Source: Anaeramoeba flamelloides (lineage: Eukaryota; Metamonada; Anaeramoebidae). Taken from it: a stretch of DNA of 64,000 bases. Positions within the stretch are counted from its first letter, which is position 1; every line of letters begins with the position of its first letter. The notes beneath the pieces were generated by a model. It did no database searches, was not told the origin of the DNA, and saw only the letters and a program-made list of their open reading frames with translations. The position numbers and the translations under genes are program-made. Below, one piece after another: positions 12,400 through 25,088 of the stretch. The DNA lies in contig JANTQA010000016.1 in NCBI GenBank assembly GCA_027625915.1, positions 315,001 through 379,000 on the forward strand, read 5' to 3'.

Positions 12400-12985
12400 G
12401 TAATTTCCAAGAAAGCGGTGCAAATTTATTTTATAATTAATTTATTAAACCCAATCTTTAAAAAAGTATTTAGTCATATAAAATAATTAAAAACCATTTT
12501 TAGATTCTTGATAATAATTCATTTTTATTTCTTATTATTATATTACATAAATAAAATATATTAAAATTTCTGAAATGTTGATTATATCTGATATTTTTTA
12601 GATGTAAAAATTGGTGTTTATTATTTTCTTTTTGACAAAAAAAAAAAAAAACAGTTTTCATAACTTTATTAATCTCAACAAAATTTAAAATAGAATTGAA
12701 AACATATATATGTATTTGATTATATAAAAATAATTTCTACCCTATCCATATTTCCAGTTTTTCATTGAAATTGGTCGTACATTGTTTTAACCAAAAAAAG
12801 TTCTATTTTTTATTTCATTTTTTGGATATAAATCAATAATATTTTTAAATAAACACTCTGAATATTGATCCATTTGGTATTAATATATAATTAAAGTTTG
12901 CTCTGTAAATTAACGAACATCTCTACTAAAAAAGATGATTTCTTTCGAAAAATGTAACTAATTGTCACACATTTTTGGAAATACC
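12400..12985. mobile_element. G-family element, copy G1
   Basis: About 586 bp aligning end to end with G2 (22251-23031) and G3 (56251-56825). Shared landmarks are the GTAATTTCCAAGAAAG start, TCTGATATTTTTT, TATTATTTTCTTTTTGA, CATATTTCCAGTTTTTCATTG and a GGAAATACC end. The two ends are inverted copies of about 25 bases. TTAA flanks both sides (12396-12399, 12986-12989). No intact frame is present. Confidence 0.7.
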
Positions 12986-12989
12986 TTAA

Positions 12990-15841
12990 ATTATTTTAAA
13001 TAACGAATCAAACTTATAAAAATGTATATACTGCAACGAAATTGCTCTTTACAACATTTTATATATTTTTAATGATATAATCTTTGTATATAATGCTTAT
13101 TTATAAATTGGCTATATACAACAAAAAATATCAATAAAAATTGAACACGTACCTAATGTTTGTATTTCAAACTAAACTCTTTTTCAGCCAGGGGGGGCAG
13201 TATTATTGAAGAGACTGAATCTATTCCATGATTTTAATTCATTTCTCTTCTCAAAATAAATTTTAAAATTTTAAATCTGATCATTTTTTCTAATTTTTGT
13301 AAATTTTTGTTTTTATATTTTTTGATTTTTACTTTTTTTTCTTTTTCTTTTTCTTTTTCTTGTTTTTTTTTTAAAAAAGATAATTGAAAAAAAAAAATAC
13401 TTGAAACTTCAATTTAGTTTACAGAAAAGCAAGGATTAATATTCGATTTCCAATTGATATATTTACAATTCGAATCAATTATTGTCAACCATTTTAATTT
13501 TCCAAAGAAATTAAGAAAATTTGCACAATACATTACAATGAAAGAAGCCCAAATTTTTTTTTAGTTTTTTTTTTGAAATTTATGGTTTGCTTGGGTATTT
13601 CAATTATGAATCTCAAGTCAAATCTCTATTTATTATTTCTCTTATTTCTAAACAATCATTGTTTTTTTGTTTCTGAAAAAAAAGTAAAATTTTCATTTTT
13701 GGCTTTGTCACTTTGAGTGAAAGGGAGTTTATATATATCAAAATATTCCAAAAACAAAAAAAAAATAAAATAAAAAAATCATATACTTTTGTTATGTACT
13801 GCTGATACGTTAATTCCAATGAAAAAAAATGGGGCAAGATAAAAAGAACACAGTGTATTTTTAAATAATAAAATATATTTTTATTTTTATTTATATTCAA
13901 AATTCTATCAAGATTAAATCTTTGAAGAAAAAAAATACAAAAAAAGAACAAGTTGTATATACCAAGTTCGAAAAAATCATCTCAAATAAATATAATCAAC
14001 TTTACTCTCTATTTTAAAAAGAAACACTTTATAAATACCCAAATTGAATTATTATTATTAATTAATAAATTCTGAATTATCATTTTACATATGTGAATAA
14101 TTGTACTCAAATTGGGTTTAATAAAGATGGTTTTATTTCAAAATATATTTATTATACAGTTTTAGAAATGGTTTGGTCGATATATTTTACACAGCATGTA
14201 TATACTGCTATTTTTTTTGAAAATATTGACTAATTGGTGTTCTATTATCAGATTACCTCAAATTTTGATATTTAAAGTAGCTGATAACTTTTTCTATTTC
14301 TATTAAGATTCTGTTAACCCGATTAAACGTTGTATAATAATTATTTTTTACAAATACTTGCCAAAATGAAAAAAAATATTAAAATTGCTAACAAGTATGT
14401 AAAATAAACGTTCTAAAAAATACTGATATGATATAATCAAATATATTTCTATTGGTATGGTAATATTTTTTTTTTTTTTTTTTTAATATTTTTAGTACAA
14501 TAATCACAAAAACAAATTTAACTAGCTAAAAAAATATTATTTTTCAATAAATCAAGATCACAAATAGGGTGAAGAAAAAAATCGAAATTTAGTCCATTTA
14601 CAATTTTTACTAAAAAGTTGTTAAAAGTGCTATACCATGGATTTCTTCAAACTTTTAAATTATTATGATACTCTCAAGGTCCAATTAAAACATTTCTAAA
14701 TTTAGAAAATTGCTTATAATGTGTCTCAAACATACCCGAACTATTTATTTGAATGAATAGATGATTAAATCCACGAAAAGACCAATATAAATAAAGTTTT
14801 AATAAATTCTAAAGTAATAAAACCAAAAAAAATCCCATTTTTATGATCCAATTATAGTAGTCTATTTTTTTTTTTTTTTTTTTTTTTTTTTTCAGTTTTG
14901 GGTAAAGAATTACCAAAAACATTTTAATAACTTAACTGGATTTGGAAAGAATAACCACGTAAACAATGTTTAAATAAGCAAATAAGTTTATTAATTGGAT
15001 TTGAATAATCTGATTTATCAAATGACTGATATCGAATAAATAAAAAATGAAAAAATAAATAAACATTCTTTAAATTCCCCAATGTTTCTAAAAAATAATT
15101 AATTAATCATTAATTCTTTTAATTGGATATCTTTCAATTAATGCTAAAATTTAATGAATTGTGATGAATACTCTGGATTAATGATGGAGCATAAAATTTT
15201 ACTAAAAAAAAAAAATCACAGTAATTGTTTAAAAAACATAATAAATGTCAAGATATCGTGATAATTGTTACAATATAATCATAAAAATTGATCATGAAAA
15301 AATAGTTGGTGTATTTATGTTTTTTTTTTTTTTTTTGGTTTTTTTAGTGGATTTAAATCCAATTTTGCCACAAGAATAGTTGATGAACTTTAGTTTAATT
15401 CAAAAATATTTTTATTCTGAAAATTCTTGTTTGATTTCAAAAAACAGAATCTTGAGAAAAAATAAGTAATTTTCAATAAAAATCAACAAAAAGGAAACAA
15501 ATTAAATCAATATGGAAATTCAAATAATGCTTTTTAGTGAGAAAATAAGAATATCTCAAAAGTATTACACGATTTTATGAAACACAACAACAATCTAAAG
15601 CAATATAATAAAAAAAATGAAAATTTTGTTTAATAAAATAAAATCATTGATTCTAAAAAAATCGAGATTATTTTATTTGTCTTTTTGAGAAAAAAAAAAA
15701 AAATAGAAAGATTAATTAAGACAAAAATAATAAAAATAAAAAAAAAAAAAAATTCTAATGGTCCAATTCACAAAAACAATTTATAAAAAATAGCAAAATT
15801 AATAAGAAAAAATAGAACGAGAGGGGAAAATGTAGAGATGG
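12990..15841. other. Intergenic with homopolymer and CT tracts
   Basis: No gene is supported. The stretch has a TTTTTC-type tract near 13335-13360, an isolated G-run near 13192-13198, and T-runs of 20 or more bases near 14470 and 14870. The 112-codon frame at 13613-13951 (minus) is Phe/Leu/Lys-rich and was rejected. Confidence 0.5.
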
Positions 15842-15880
15842 GAGAAAAAAGAGAAAAGAGAAAAGAGAAAAGAGAAAAAA
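15842..15880. repeat. GAGAAAA tandem tract
   Basis: About five copies of a seven-base unit, followed by a G-rich purine stretch to 15905. It lies about 110 bases past the stop of the PH-domain gene, so in that gene's transcript it would be a pyrimidine-rich tract in or near the 3' untranslated region. Confidence 0.7.
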
Positions 15881-15992
15881 TAAGGGAGAAAGGGGGGAGT
15901 CGGGGAAAATAATGATATAATAAAATAAAAACAAAAAAAATAAAATAAAAAGTTAATAATTATTTTGCGAATAAATTATTGTTTGAGTTAAT

Positions 15993-17484
15993 TTACTTAT
16001 TACGCAAATGCCACAATGTAAATAATTCCTGTACTTGGAGTTCATGTTTAGTCCATTCTACAAATTGGTCAGGTGTAATAAAATAAGATGCCAAATCTTC
16101 TTCGGAATGTATTCTATGGTACTCCATCAATTTATGCAAAAAGGTAAGGTGCTTCAATCTCCAGCAACCAGCTGTTTTCTTCCAGACGACGAACATTCTT
16201 TTGCAAGCAGCAAGAGAAACCTTCCCTGATTCGTCTGTTGAATCGCAGATCAGTTGGAGAGACAAAAGTGCCTTGTCAATTACATCACCAACCGAAAAAA
16301 CGAGAAGGGCGCAGCCGAGGTCCTTGGGCAGCACTGTTTCGTTGTTCTTTGTCAGCGCCTGTTGAATGATCCCATTTAAGGTCAGATCAGATCCAGACAG
16401 TTGCGTCAGTGCGTTTTCAATATCTTTTTGCTTGCAGCCCTCTTCTGGGAATTGAGAATAAATTTCAAATATTCGATCGGGCGTAAATGGGGTTGTTTGG
16501 CGCATAAGATATGCAAGCTTGTCGTTGTATCTCAGATGTGACTGTTTAATTTTCCTTCCTTTTTTTTTTTTACCAGAATCGATCACCGCATCCTTCAAAA
16601 TAGACATCCAGCTTTTCATTTCTTTATCGTTTGGGCATTTAAAAACAGGACTTTTTCTGACACCATGCGAAATTATAAATGAGTTCTTGGAATCGTGTGA
16701 TTGTCGAATTACTGCATCAACAAGGGAGATGTGCTTTAGGGGGGTGCTGTCATTTTCGTTTTCATAAATATCGACGCCACTTTTCTGTAAAACGCAAAAC
16801 CTTTTAATTTTTTTGGCTCCAAATTTTCTTTCTTTTTTGGTTTGGTTTTGTTTGTTTTTTGTTTGATTTGGTTTCGTTTTATGAATTGATTGTTTTTGTT
16901 GGATTTTGGTGTGTGTTGGTTTGTTCAAAAGTTGGTGGTGTTGGTGAGTTTTAAATGGCCAACAAGCAAACAAAGCAAAATTTTGGGGATAAGAAAAGAA
17001 AAGTTTGGGAAAGTGGGAATGAATTAAGGTTTTTGTTTTTTTTTTTGTTCTTTCAAAAAAAGTTTTTTTTTTTTTTTTTTTTTTTTTTATTCTGAAAATA
17101 AACAAGAGAATTACTTTTCAAAAAAACTATTGGACCACTTTTATTGTATTCTGTTCTTTTTTCTAAAAGCAGTTTTATTGACTCAAGCATTCTTGTAAAT
17201 GATTCCATCCATAAATACATCTCTTGGAGGGTTTCTGTTGTAAAATGATAATTACCCAAGGATGAAGAAATCGTGAGTGTGTTTGTGCTCTGTTTATCAA
17301 TTTTGACTGATTTTATATTAAAGATCGAGAAAACCCCTTGGAGTTCTTTCATTTTAGGAGTTGAGTAATAATAACAATGATAGTCAAGGGTGCTGGTGAT
17401 ATAATAACGTTGTTGTTTGTCATCGTTTTTGCCTAAATTTACCCACCCTTTTACAGGTTTTTTCTTTTTGTTTTGTTTTTTCAT
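15993..17484 (-). CDS. Tandem PH-domain protein with EF-hand-like C-terminus
   Basis: Two exons, 17484-17115 and 16816-15993, join across a 298 bp intron (GTAATT ... TTTGGAG) in phase 1 to give 397 residues. PH domain 1 spans about 11-103 (GWVNLG start, WMESFTRML last helix with the usual Trp). PH domain 2 spans about 112-202; the splice rebuilds FLKTKKIKRFCVLQKSG, a normal PH first strand, and its last helix has W193. Residues 230-390 are helical with PLC/recoverin-style features, including DSTDESGKVS, where an EF-hand loop would sit, but the Gly is one position late, so calcium binding is doubtful. PH domains usually bind phosphoinositides or partner proteins at membranes. No catalytic domain is visible. 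It is probably a membrane-associated adaptor; a phosphoinositide-linked role is inference. Confidence 0.85.
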
Positions 17485-18659
17485 TAATTTGTTATTGGAT
17501 CCGATTTAGTATTATTTTATTTGTTTATTGATTTTTTGATGAGAAATAATTTTTTGCAAATATGAAAAAAAAGAATGCAAAAAACCAAAAAAAAAAAGTT
17601 TTACTAAAATTTCTTGAAGAATAAAGCCTTCTGTCACTTTGGTCATTTTCAGTGTTTTGTTTGAAGTAAAAAAAATAAAAATAACTTTTACAAAAGATAA
17701 AAAATGAAAATAAAATTGGATTTATTTTTCTTTGAGAATTTGTGACAGTTTTTTGAAACAACCAATTTCAATGTTTTTTGTTTAAGGCGAACTATTTGTG
17801 AATTCGAATTATTTTTTTGTTCACTTGCTGGTTATTGCTTAAGAATTTGGAATGGGAAACAAGATTATTTATTTGTATTGTAATTATCAACCTATCTGTA
17901 TCTAAGAAAACCAACTTGTATCAAAAAGAAAAAAAATATTTCTTATAAAAAAAGAAAAGTAATCGGCCAAAAATTATCGAAAAATTGTTTTTGCCACCAA
18001 ATATTTTTCTTCGTCTTTTTCCTTTTCCGATCAGTCCAAAATAATTAAGAATTTTTTAATATTCTTTCTTGTAATAATGAAAAAAAGAAGTTTTAAAATA
18101 ACATTTGATAGATGTTCAAAGAAGTAACCAAAATTTACATAAACATTTCTTGTGTAGAATTTAAAAAAAAACAATTTACTCTATTTACAAATGAAAAATT
18201 TTTTTAGTACATTTTAATTTTCTTGATAACAAATATAAAAATGATTTCAAACCATCTAAATTCTCTCCCTGTCTGTAAAATTATAAGAAATAAGTGTTAG
18301 GAAGTATTTATTGGTTCTAGTCAACTCAAACTTTAACTTCGGTTTAAAATCAAGATTCTTTTCTCATATTTTTTAAGTGATTAGCCTTAACATGGAATTC
18401 TCTATAATCAAAGTATGTTGTAATTTGGTGTAAATGATATTAGGGGACATGGCTTCTAATAGCTCTAAAAAAATCCATTATAAATCTTATTTCACAATAA
18501 ATTCTTACATTCTTTACATAGGATCACTATTAATAATTTTCATTTTGGAAATTTTTTTTTTGAATTCCTTTTCCAAATCTACAAGTAGAGACTACAAATA
18601 ATATTATTCAAGTTATTTAAGAATTCTTATTTAGAACTTAAAAAAGAAATTCTTTTTTT
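17485..18659. other. Intergenic, upstream of the PH-domain gene
   Basis: AT-rich with long T and A runs and no recognisable gene, RNA or repeat. The first few hundred bases should hold the promoter of the PH-domain gene, but I can point to no element. Confidence 0.5.
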
Positions 18660-19140
18660 AATTTTCTAATTTCCAAGATTATCTCAATAATCATCAACAT
18701 TAAAACCCAAAGACTGATTTACTTTGTTTCCCCCCTTTTAAAGCTAATTATAACACCAATATATTTCCATGATTTTTGAAATAATTTGTCAAAAAAATCT
18801 TTTTGAGTTAATTATTAATTTTTTTAAAAAAAAGAATTTTTCAGCAACTAATCAACATTTCGAGACAAATAAAAGAAAGATATTTTGCAACTTTGTATTC
18901 TGTATATTCATGATTCAATCTTTAAATTTGTATAGAAATGTAGATTTTATTCGAAAATTTGTTGGTTTTTTTCCTAATACATAGATCATTTTTAATTGAT
19001 GAGAATAATAAGAATTGCTACTTGACTAATCGATTTTTTAGAGACATTTGAACCCTGTAGCACTAATATGATTAGATTCAATAACAACTTACTTTGGTAT
19101 TGAGATTCTCAATATTAGATCCTAACCCTTTAAAACCACT
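18660..19140 (+). repeat. N-family dispersed repeat, copy N1
   Basis: This block matches, in order, N2 (38395-38870, reversed), N3 (42430-43560, split) and N4 (53800-54250). Shared landmarks are CTCAATAATCATCAAC, AAGAAAGATATTTTGCAACT, GATCATTTTTAATTGAT, TTTTTAGAGACATTTGAA and an ACTAATAT-type end. Terminal repeats were not found. No copy keeps a long frame, so the family is non-coding or decayed. Confidence 0.65.
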
Positions 19141-22100
19141 TATATAGGAGTATTTATTTTTCGAATAATAATTTTTACACATTTTTGAAAAATTCTAATC
19201 TAACTTTTTTTTGTTTTAACTTTTAAAGCAGATAAATCAGGTTTATTTGGGGGTCATTAGATGATACCAATATTGCCTAAAACACTTTAATAAATAATTA
19301 ATTCATTTCAAAAGAGATTTTGACATCACATAGAAAAGTTGTTTCATCTATTGACACCATTTAATAAAAATATATATATATAAATTAAATTTATATTAAA
19401 AATAATTTTTTTTTTACTTGAAAATTTGAAAGTTTTTTCAACATAATTAATTTTCAAATTATATAATTTGACCAATAGTTCAAATTAGATTAATTATTAT
19501 TTTTTTTTTTCAATTTTTACTTTTTTTGATTTTTTATGAATTCTTAAAATTGAGACACAAAATAAGCAATATTATTGAGTAGAAGAGCATAGATCAAAAA
19601 TTATTTTCCAAGATCTGGATTAATTTTAATTAAAAAATTCAAATTTTTACAATAATATTGTTCAAATTTTTAATAACAAAAAAATACAAATAATTATTTT
19701 CTTGGTTAAGAAGATTATTGTATCAAATTTGAATAATATTGAAAACTTATTTTATGTATTTTTTAAAATTTAGAGTGATTTAATTGTTAATTAACAAAGT
19801 ATACATTGGTTTTAAGACAAATGTATTCAATGAAATTATTTTACAGTTTTTTTCTCAATTATTTTCTATTACTTAAATTGGCGCCTTTGAAAAATATTAA
19901 TATCAAATATTTAATTTTGAAACTCATAAAATGAATTTAATTTTTCTCTTGATTGGATATTTATTGAAATTTTGACTGGAAAAAAAAATTTTTTTTTCAA
20001 TAATATATTTATTAATGTAATTTTTTAGATCTGAAATTAATAATGTTTTTGATTTGTTATTATTAATAAATTAATTTATTGAGTTTTAAATAACTATTAT
20101 TATAATAAAATTTTTAATTTAAAACATAAAATAACAATTAAAATTTTTAAAGAAAATTTAAAAATGAATAATTATTTTTATTTTTTCAGCTATAAAAAAA
20201 AATACATAATATAACTACTTTATCTTTGAAATATTTTAACTTTTTATTATATAAAAAAAATCTGGATCAACGAAAAATTTGAAAATAAATATATTAGCAT
20301 GCCAATATAATTTTAAATCTTTTATTTTAAACTTGATGAAATTTAGGCAAATCCAGGGTGCTCTCGGATATATATTATATTAAATTAAGTTTTATTTTAC
20401 AATAATAGCTTCAAAAACTTAAGAGTCCACTTTTTAAAGAGTATTTTAACACAATACAGCATAGTTAATCATACTTCTTTCTAACTTCCAAAAATAATTT
20501 CTTTTGAAATAATAAATAAACTTGGAATCTATAACATTTGAAAAAAAGAAAAATAGGGAAAAAAATTAAAAAAAACAAATAAAAAACAAAAAAAAACAAC
20601 AAAAAAAAATGTCCATTAAATACATTAAAAATAATTTAGGTTCTTTCTTACTTAAAAATTACTTTATTTTTCGATTTATTGATGTATATTTTTTTCAAAT
20701 ACTGATTATAAATTTAAATTAAGATTTTTTCTCGTTATTTATATACACTCAACACATTTATAAACAGAAATATATAAAGTATTTTAATATTTTAATTATG
20801 CAAAATAAATCCAATTTAAACCTTTCTATTACATATAAACCCCATTACACTCAAAAGTGCCCAATCAAAAATTAAAAATTCATTTTTTTTTCTTTTTTCA
20901 GAATCAAAATAACGATAACAGTTTAGAAATAATTAACTTTAAAGATTATTTTTGGGATTCATAATAAAAATACCTTAACAAACTATTAATTTCCCAATAA
21001 ATTAAAAAAAAAATGGTTAAAAATTTTTTTGGGACTTTCATTGGGAATATCTGTTGCAAAAATTTCTTGAATTTCTTTTGGAAATTAAAATTGTGGATAT
21101 TAAACTTTTGTAATTGTAAAATATTCATTTGAAACGAAAATACAAATCCTCGCTTTTATCAAAGCTAATTTGAAGTTTCATATACTTTTTTTTTCAAATT
21201 TACTTTGAACAATTAAAGAAAAGAAGAAAAAAAAAAAATTTAAAAAAAAAAATCAAAAAACATAAAAAAAAAAGTTACCAAATTCGAAAAAGTGATCAGA
21301 TTTAAAAATTGAACAATTTATTTTGATAAGATAAATGTATTAAACATATAATATATATCCAATTTATTCAATAAAACTGACCCTCTTACACTGAAAAAGA
21401 GTTTATATCAAAGAAACAAATGAATAATTAAATTTCATTATTAGGTTTTTATTTTTCAAATATTTAATTTTTTTTTTAATTATGATAAAATTCTCACAAT
21501 TTGTTAAATTTATAAAACTTTTTTTCAAATTTATTAATGACCAGATTTAAATAGTTATCAAACAATGTAATTCTACTAATTTACAAATTAATAAAATATT
21601 AACCATTATAAGTTCAAGTTTTAAAGAATTTTATTTACAGGAACTGTTAAATTGGACTATAATTTAACCTATTAAAGAGAGAATTTAGAAGTGAATAAAT
21701 TCTAAAATTTCAATTAAAAAAGTATCTTAATATACATTATCATTAGAAAATTTCGAATTTAATTTAGTTTTCAAATAAAAAAAAAAAGAGAGAGAGAGAA
21801 CAAAATAAAATTTGGTTAATATTATTTCACATGAGCAAATCATTTTTTCACAATATAAAATAGGACAATTAATAGAAGTATTTCCTCAAAAGAGAATAAT
21901 TAAAGAGTGAGAAAAAAATATAATTGATAAAAAACAGTAGAAAATAGAAAAATGTTCACTTATTATCAACACACGAGGTAAATTCCAAGAAAGTATCACC
22001 CCTTAACTTTTATAATATATACGAATAAACAATATTATAAGGAGAAAGATTTCACTCTAATTATATTTCATATACCAGACACTAAATCATTTTTTTTTTT

Positions 22101-22250
22101 TTTTTTGTACAATAAAGTTAATTAAACAAATAAAATTTAGTTTATTAATATATTTTACATAATGAAAATTAATTTGTTGATACTTTTATAATTATAGATA
22201 AAAACTAAATAAACAAAAAATAGAAAACTAATAACTATATAAGTATAAAA
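19141..22250. other. Intergenic, extremely AT-rich
   Basis: Nothing is supported as a gene. The stretch is almost pure A/T with many short self-complementary patches (for example TTTAATATAAA types) expected from composition alone. A GAGAGAGAG tract lies at about 21788-21797. Confidence 0.5.
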
Positions 22251-23031
22251 GCTATTTCCAATAAAGTGGGGCAAATTGATTTTATAATATATCTTTGAAA
22301 ATAAATCTTTAAAAAAGTATTTAAACATCTAAAAACATTAACTACTATTTAGTGATTATTGATAATAATTCAATTTGTTTCTTAGTATTCTATTACAAAA
22401 ACAAAATATATTAGATTTTCTGATTTTGATTTTATCTGATATTTTTTCGGTGTGAAAATTAGTGTTCATTATTTTCTTTTTTATTGAAAAAACTGTTTTC
22501 ATAATATGTGTAATCTCAAGAAAATTTCAAATAGAATTGAAAACATACAGTCAGTTTAACTTTTAAGGCACAAACTTTCAACGAAATTTAAGGCACAAAA
22601 AAATCTCAAATTAAAGCACAAAATCCAAATTTTAGTAAAAATAAATTGTAAAAAAAAAAATTCCAAATTTTGTGCCTTAATTTGAGATTTTTTTGTGCCT
22701 TAAATTTCGTTGAAAGTTTGTGCCTTAAAAGTGAAACTGACTGTATAACTACATTTTATTGTTTGAAAAATCATTTGTACCCTTTTCATATTTCCAGTTT
22801 TTAATTGAAATTTGTCGTACCTTGTTTTCGCCTAAAAAGTGCTATTTTTTTTTTTTTCATTTTTTAGAAATAATTGATCCAACAAATTTTGAGATAAATA
22901 GCTTAGTTATTTATTCAATCGGTATTAATATAAAACTTAATTTGGTAATGTGAATGTATAAATACTTTTACCAATTAAGATGTTTTTTTATGAAATGTAA
23001 AAAAAAAATGCCCCACTTTTTAGGAAATACC
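22251..23031. mobile_element. G-family element, copy G2, carrying foldback H1
   Basis: The element aligns with G1 and G3 once the 196 bp H1 insertion (22548-22743) and one TA are removed, leaving about 583 bp. The ends GCTATTTCCAATAAAGTGGG and its inverted partner TAGGAAATACC pair over about 25 bases, including a GTGGGGCA core. Coding frames inside are short. Confidence 0.75.
22548..22743. mobile_element. H-family foldback element H1 (complete)
   Basis: The unit starts CAGTCAGTTT and ends with its complement AACTGACTG. It is almost wholly self-complementary, with the phrase TTAAGGCACAAA repeated on both arms. A TA lies immediately outside each end (22546-22547 and 22744-22745). The G copies without it show the empty site. 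A near-perfect palindrome with TA duplication fits a Tc1/mariner-mobilised MITE. Confidence 0.85.
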
Positions 23032-23582
23032 TTATATACATATATATATATATATTTATTTATTTTTTACAAAAATAATAATTAATTTATTGGGTATCAC
23101 TATATTAAATTTAAAGAAGTTTTTTTAAAACCATTAATGATATGAAAAAAATAAAAATAATAAAAGAAGTTAAACAAAACTACTAGTTTCATTAACCTTT
23201 TATCATTAATAATAAATTTCATCCATGTAATAACTAAAATGAATAAAATTCTAATTCATTAGCCTATTCTATTTATTGTTGTTAGTGTAGCAACCCCCTT
23301 TTAAAGCTTCTATTCTAGAAAAAAAGGTGTTTTTTTTGGGGGTAAAAAATTTCAAATAAACAGAAGGATGAATTTTAATTTAATTCAACTTCGAGATATT
23401 TAATTTAATATTTTGAAACCAATAGTTTTGAAAAAATAGGTACTCATCTTATATCACTATCATAGAAGGGTGTCCTTATTTAAATAATTACTGTATTCTA
23501 GAGTTTCCAGTATTCAAAAAGACAGAGTAAAATCAAATGAGATTTCGATTTATTCTGAAAAATTCTTGGAACCCCAACAAAA
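23032..23582. other. AT repeats and a possible B-element end
   Basis: A TATATA tract lies at about 23035-23056. At 23284-23299 the sequence GTGTAGCAACCCCC resembles the right end of element B1 (GTGTAGCTACTCCC) and is followed by a TTTTAA. The matching left end was not found, so this may be a solo or truncated copy. Confidence 0.35.
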
Positions 23583-24021
23583 AGTGCCCTAGGTTTTTTT
23601 TTTTTTTTTTTTTTTTTACTTTTTGGAATAATCGGAAAAATTATTAAAATTTTCGGTTTATTTCAAAAATTAAAAAAAATCTAACTGAAGTGTCCTTCAA
23701 GTGCCTAGCTTTTCTTGAGGTTTTCTGTTGGATTTGTATTCTCTAACGATTTTACAAATAAACAGAAAACCCAATAAAAGCTAACGAAAATCTATTGATT
23801 TTTTAAATAAAAAGAAAACTTGAGAAAAGCTAACGACGGTTTTGCAGAATTCAAAAGAATTTAGTAAAATCTCTGATTTAACTCTATACTTTTAAATTCT
23901 TGGAAAACTTAACGAAAAGTGTCCTAGGTTTTTTTTTTTTTACTTTTTATAATAAACCGAAAATTTATTAAATTTTCCGATTATTCCAAAAATTAAAATA
24001 AAACCTAACGTAAAGTGTCAA
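23583..24021. repeat. O-family palindromic unit cluster, locus 1
   Basis: Two copies (about 23586-23700 and 23917-24021) of a unit of roughly 100 bases occur. Each copy has a poly-T stretch, then a palindrome whose arms read like GAAATAAACCGAAAATTT and its complement, then a CCTAAC-type tail with the word GTGTC. Between them lies another inverted repeat (GCTTTTCTTGAGGTTTTCTG and its complement) and an AATTCAAAAGAATT palindrome. The same unit recurs in pairs at 60043-60300. Confidence 0.7.
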
Positions 24022-24959
24022 AAAAAAATAATTTTTTCAATTTAAATCAATAATATTTCAAAAGTAGAAATAATTTTTTATCCGTTTGAATGCTATTTAT
24101 CAAATTTAAAATGATTTTGAAATATAATGATTATAACACCTTAATTGTGAAAAAAATTATCAAATTTTTTAATTTTAGATTGAAAAAAAAGCTTATAGAA
24201 CCTAAAAAAAATGTATTTTCTAACTTTAATTGTTAAATATCTTGAAAAATACTTTTTGATCTAAGTACTTTCATCAATCACATTTGTTTATTAGAAGTGA
24301 AATTATTAAAACGTAAAAAATTCGAAAATATTAAAAAATTTTTTCAACACTTTTTTTCAAGACCTTGATTCCCAATTTTCACAGGAATATGCCGATTTGG
24401 AATTATGTATATTCTCATAAAAAATATTCGTTTTATTATGATTATAACAAGAATCCGTTTTATTAAATGCAAAAAAAAAAAAATAAATTGACAAAAATAA
24501 AAAAGTAATTTCATTTGAAAGTAGAATTTTATCATTTTAAAAATGAAATTTCATTTGTTTAATCGTAAAAAACTCTGAAAAAAATCAGATAAATTTAAAA
24601 TAATTCTGGAAAAAAAGAATAGGCCTGAGTTTACAATGAAATTGTCACAAAATGCTCATGTAAATATTTTAAAAAAACACTGAAACTCGAATCAAAAAAT
24701 CTATTATTGTTTCTAAAAAACTACTGTTTTTTTTTTTTTGTAGATTTCATACTTTGAAATTTTTTTTTGATGAGTTGAAAAAGTTTTGGGGTAGTTCAAT
24801 ATGAATCTCTTTAGTTTCGTTTCTTAAAATCTTTGGTTTAAACTTCCAAGAACAACATCAAAAATAATGTCAATTAAGATCTTGAATTTTTTTTTCAAAT
24901 TTTTAAGATTTAAAAGAAAAAAATCGATATTTAAAAGAAAAGCTTTCAAGAAGAGATAA

Positions 24960-25088
24960 TTTTATCCTTATGGGAGACAATGCTATAAGATTGTGAGGTG
25001 TGTTATTGATAAACATTTTTGGGAAGATATGACCAACTTACCATTGGCAACCTTCTTACAAAAATGGATATTCAATTCAATGTTTTAA
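24960..25088 (+). pseudogene. Coding-like fragment, possible transposase remnant
   Basis: A 42-codon open stretch of unusually complex composition reads ...CYKIVRCVIDKHFWEDM... and NLPLATFLQKWIF. It begins just after an in-frame stop and lacks a start codon, so it is a piece of something. The C-x-x-x-x-C pattern followed by a hydrophobic PLATFLQ segment is loosely like the zinc-ribbon start of ISXO2/Merlin transposases. That similarity is weak and was judged by eye. Confidence 0.3.

Noticed and set aside
13613-13951. 112-codon minus-strand frame
   Set aside because: The composition is that of random AT-rich DNA (Phe, Ile, Leu, Lys) and no splice partner or motif is seen.
16817-17105. Extension of the second PH exon frame through the Lys-rich 5' part
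   Set aside because: Splicing at 17114/16817 gives a clean PH domain in phase; the extension is low-complexity intron.
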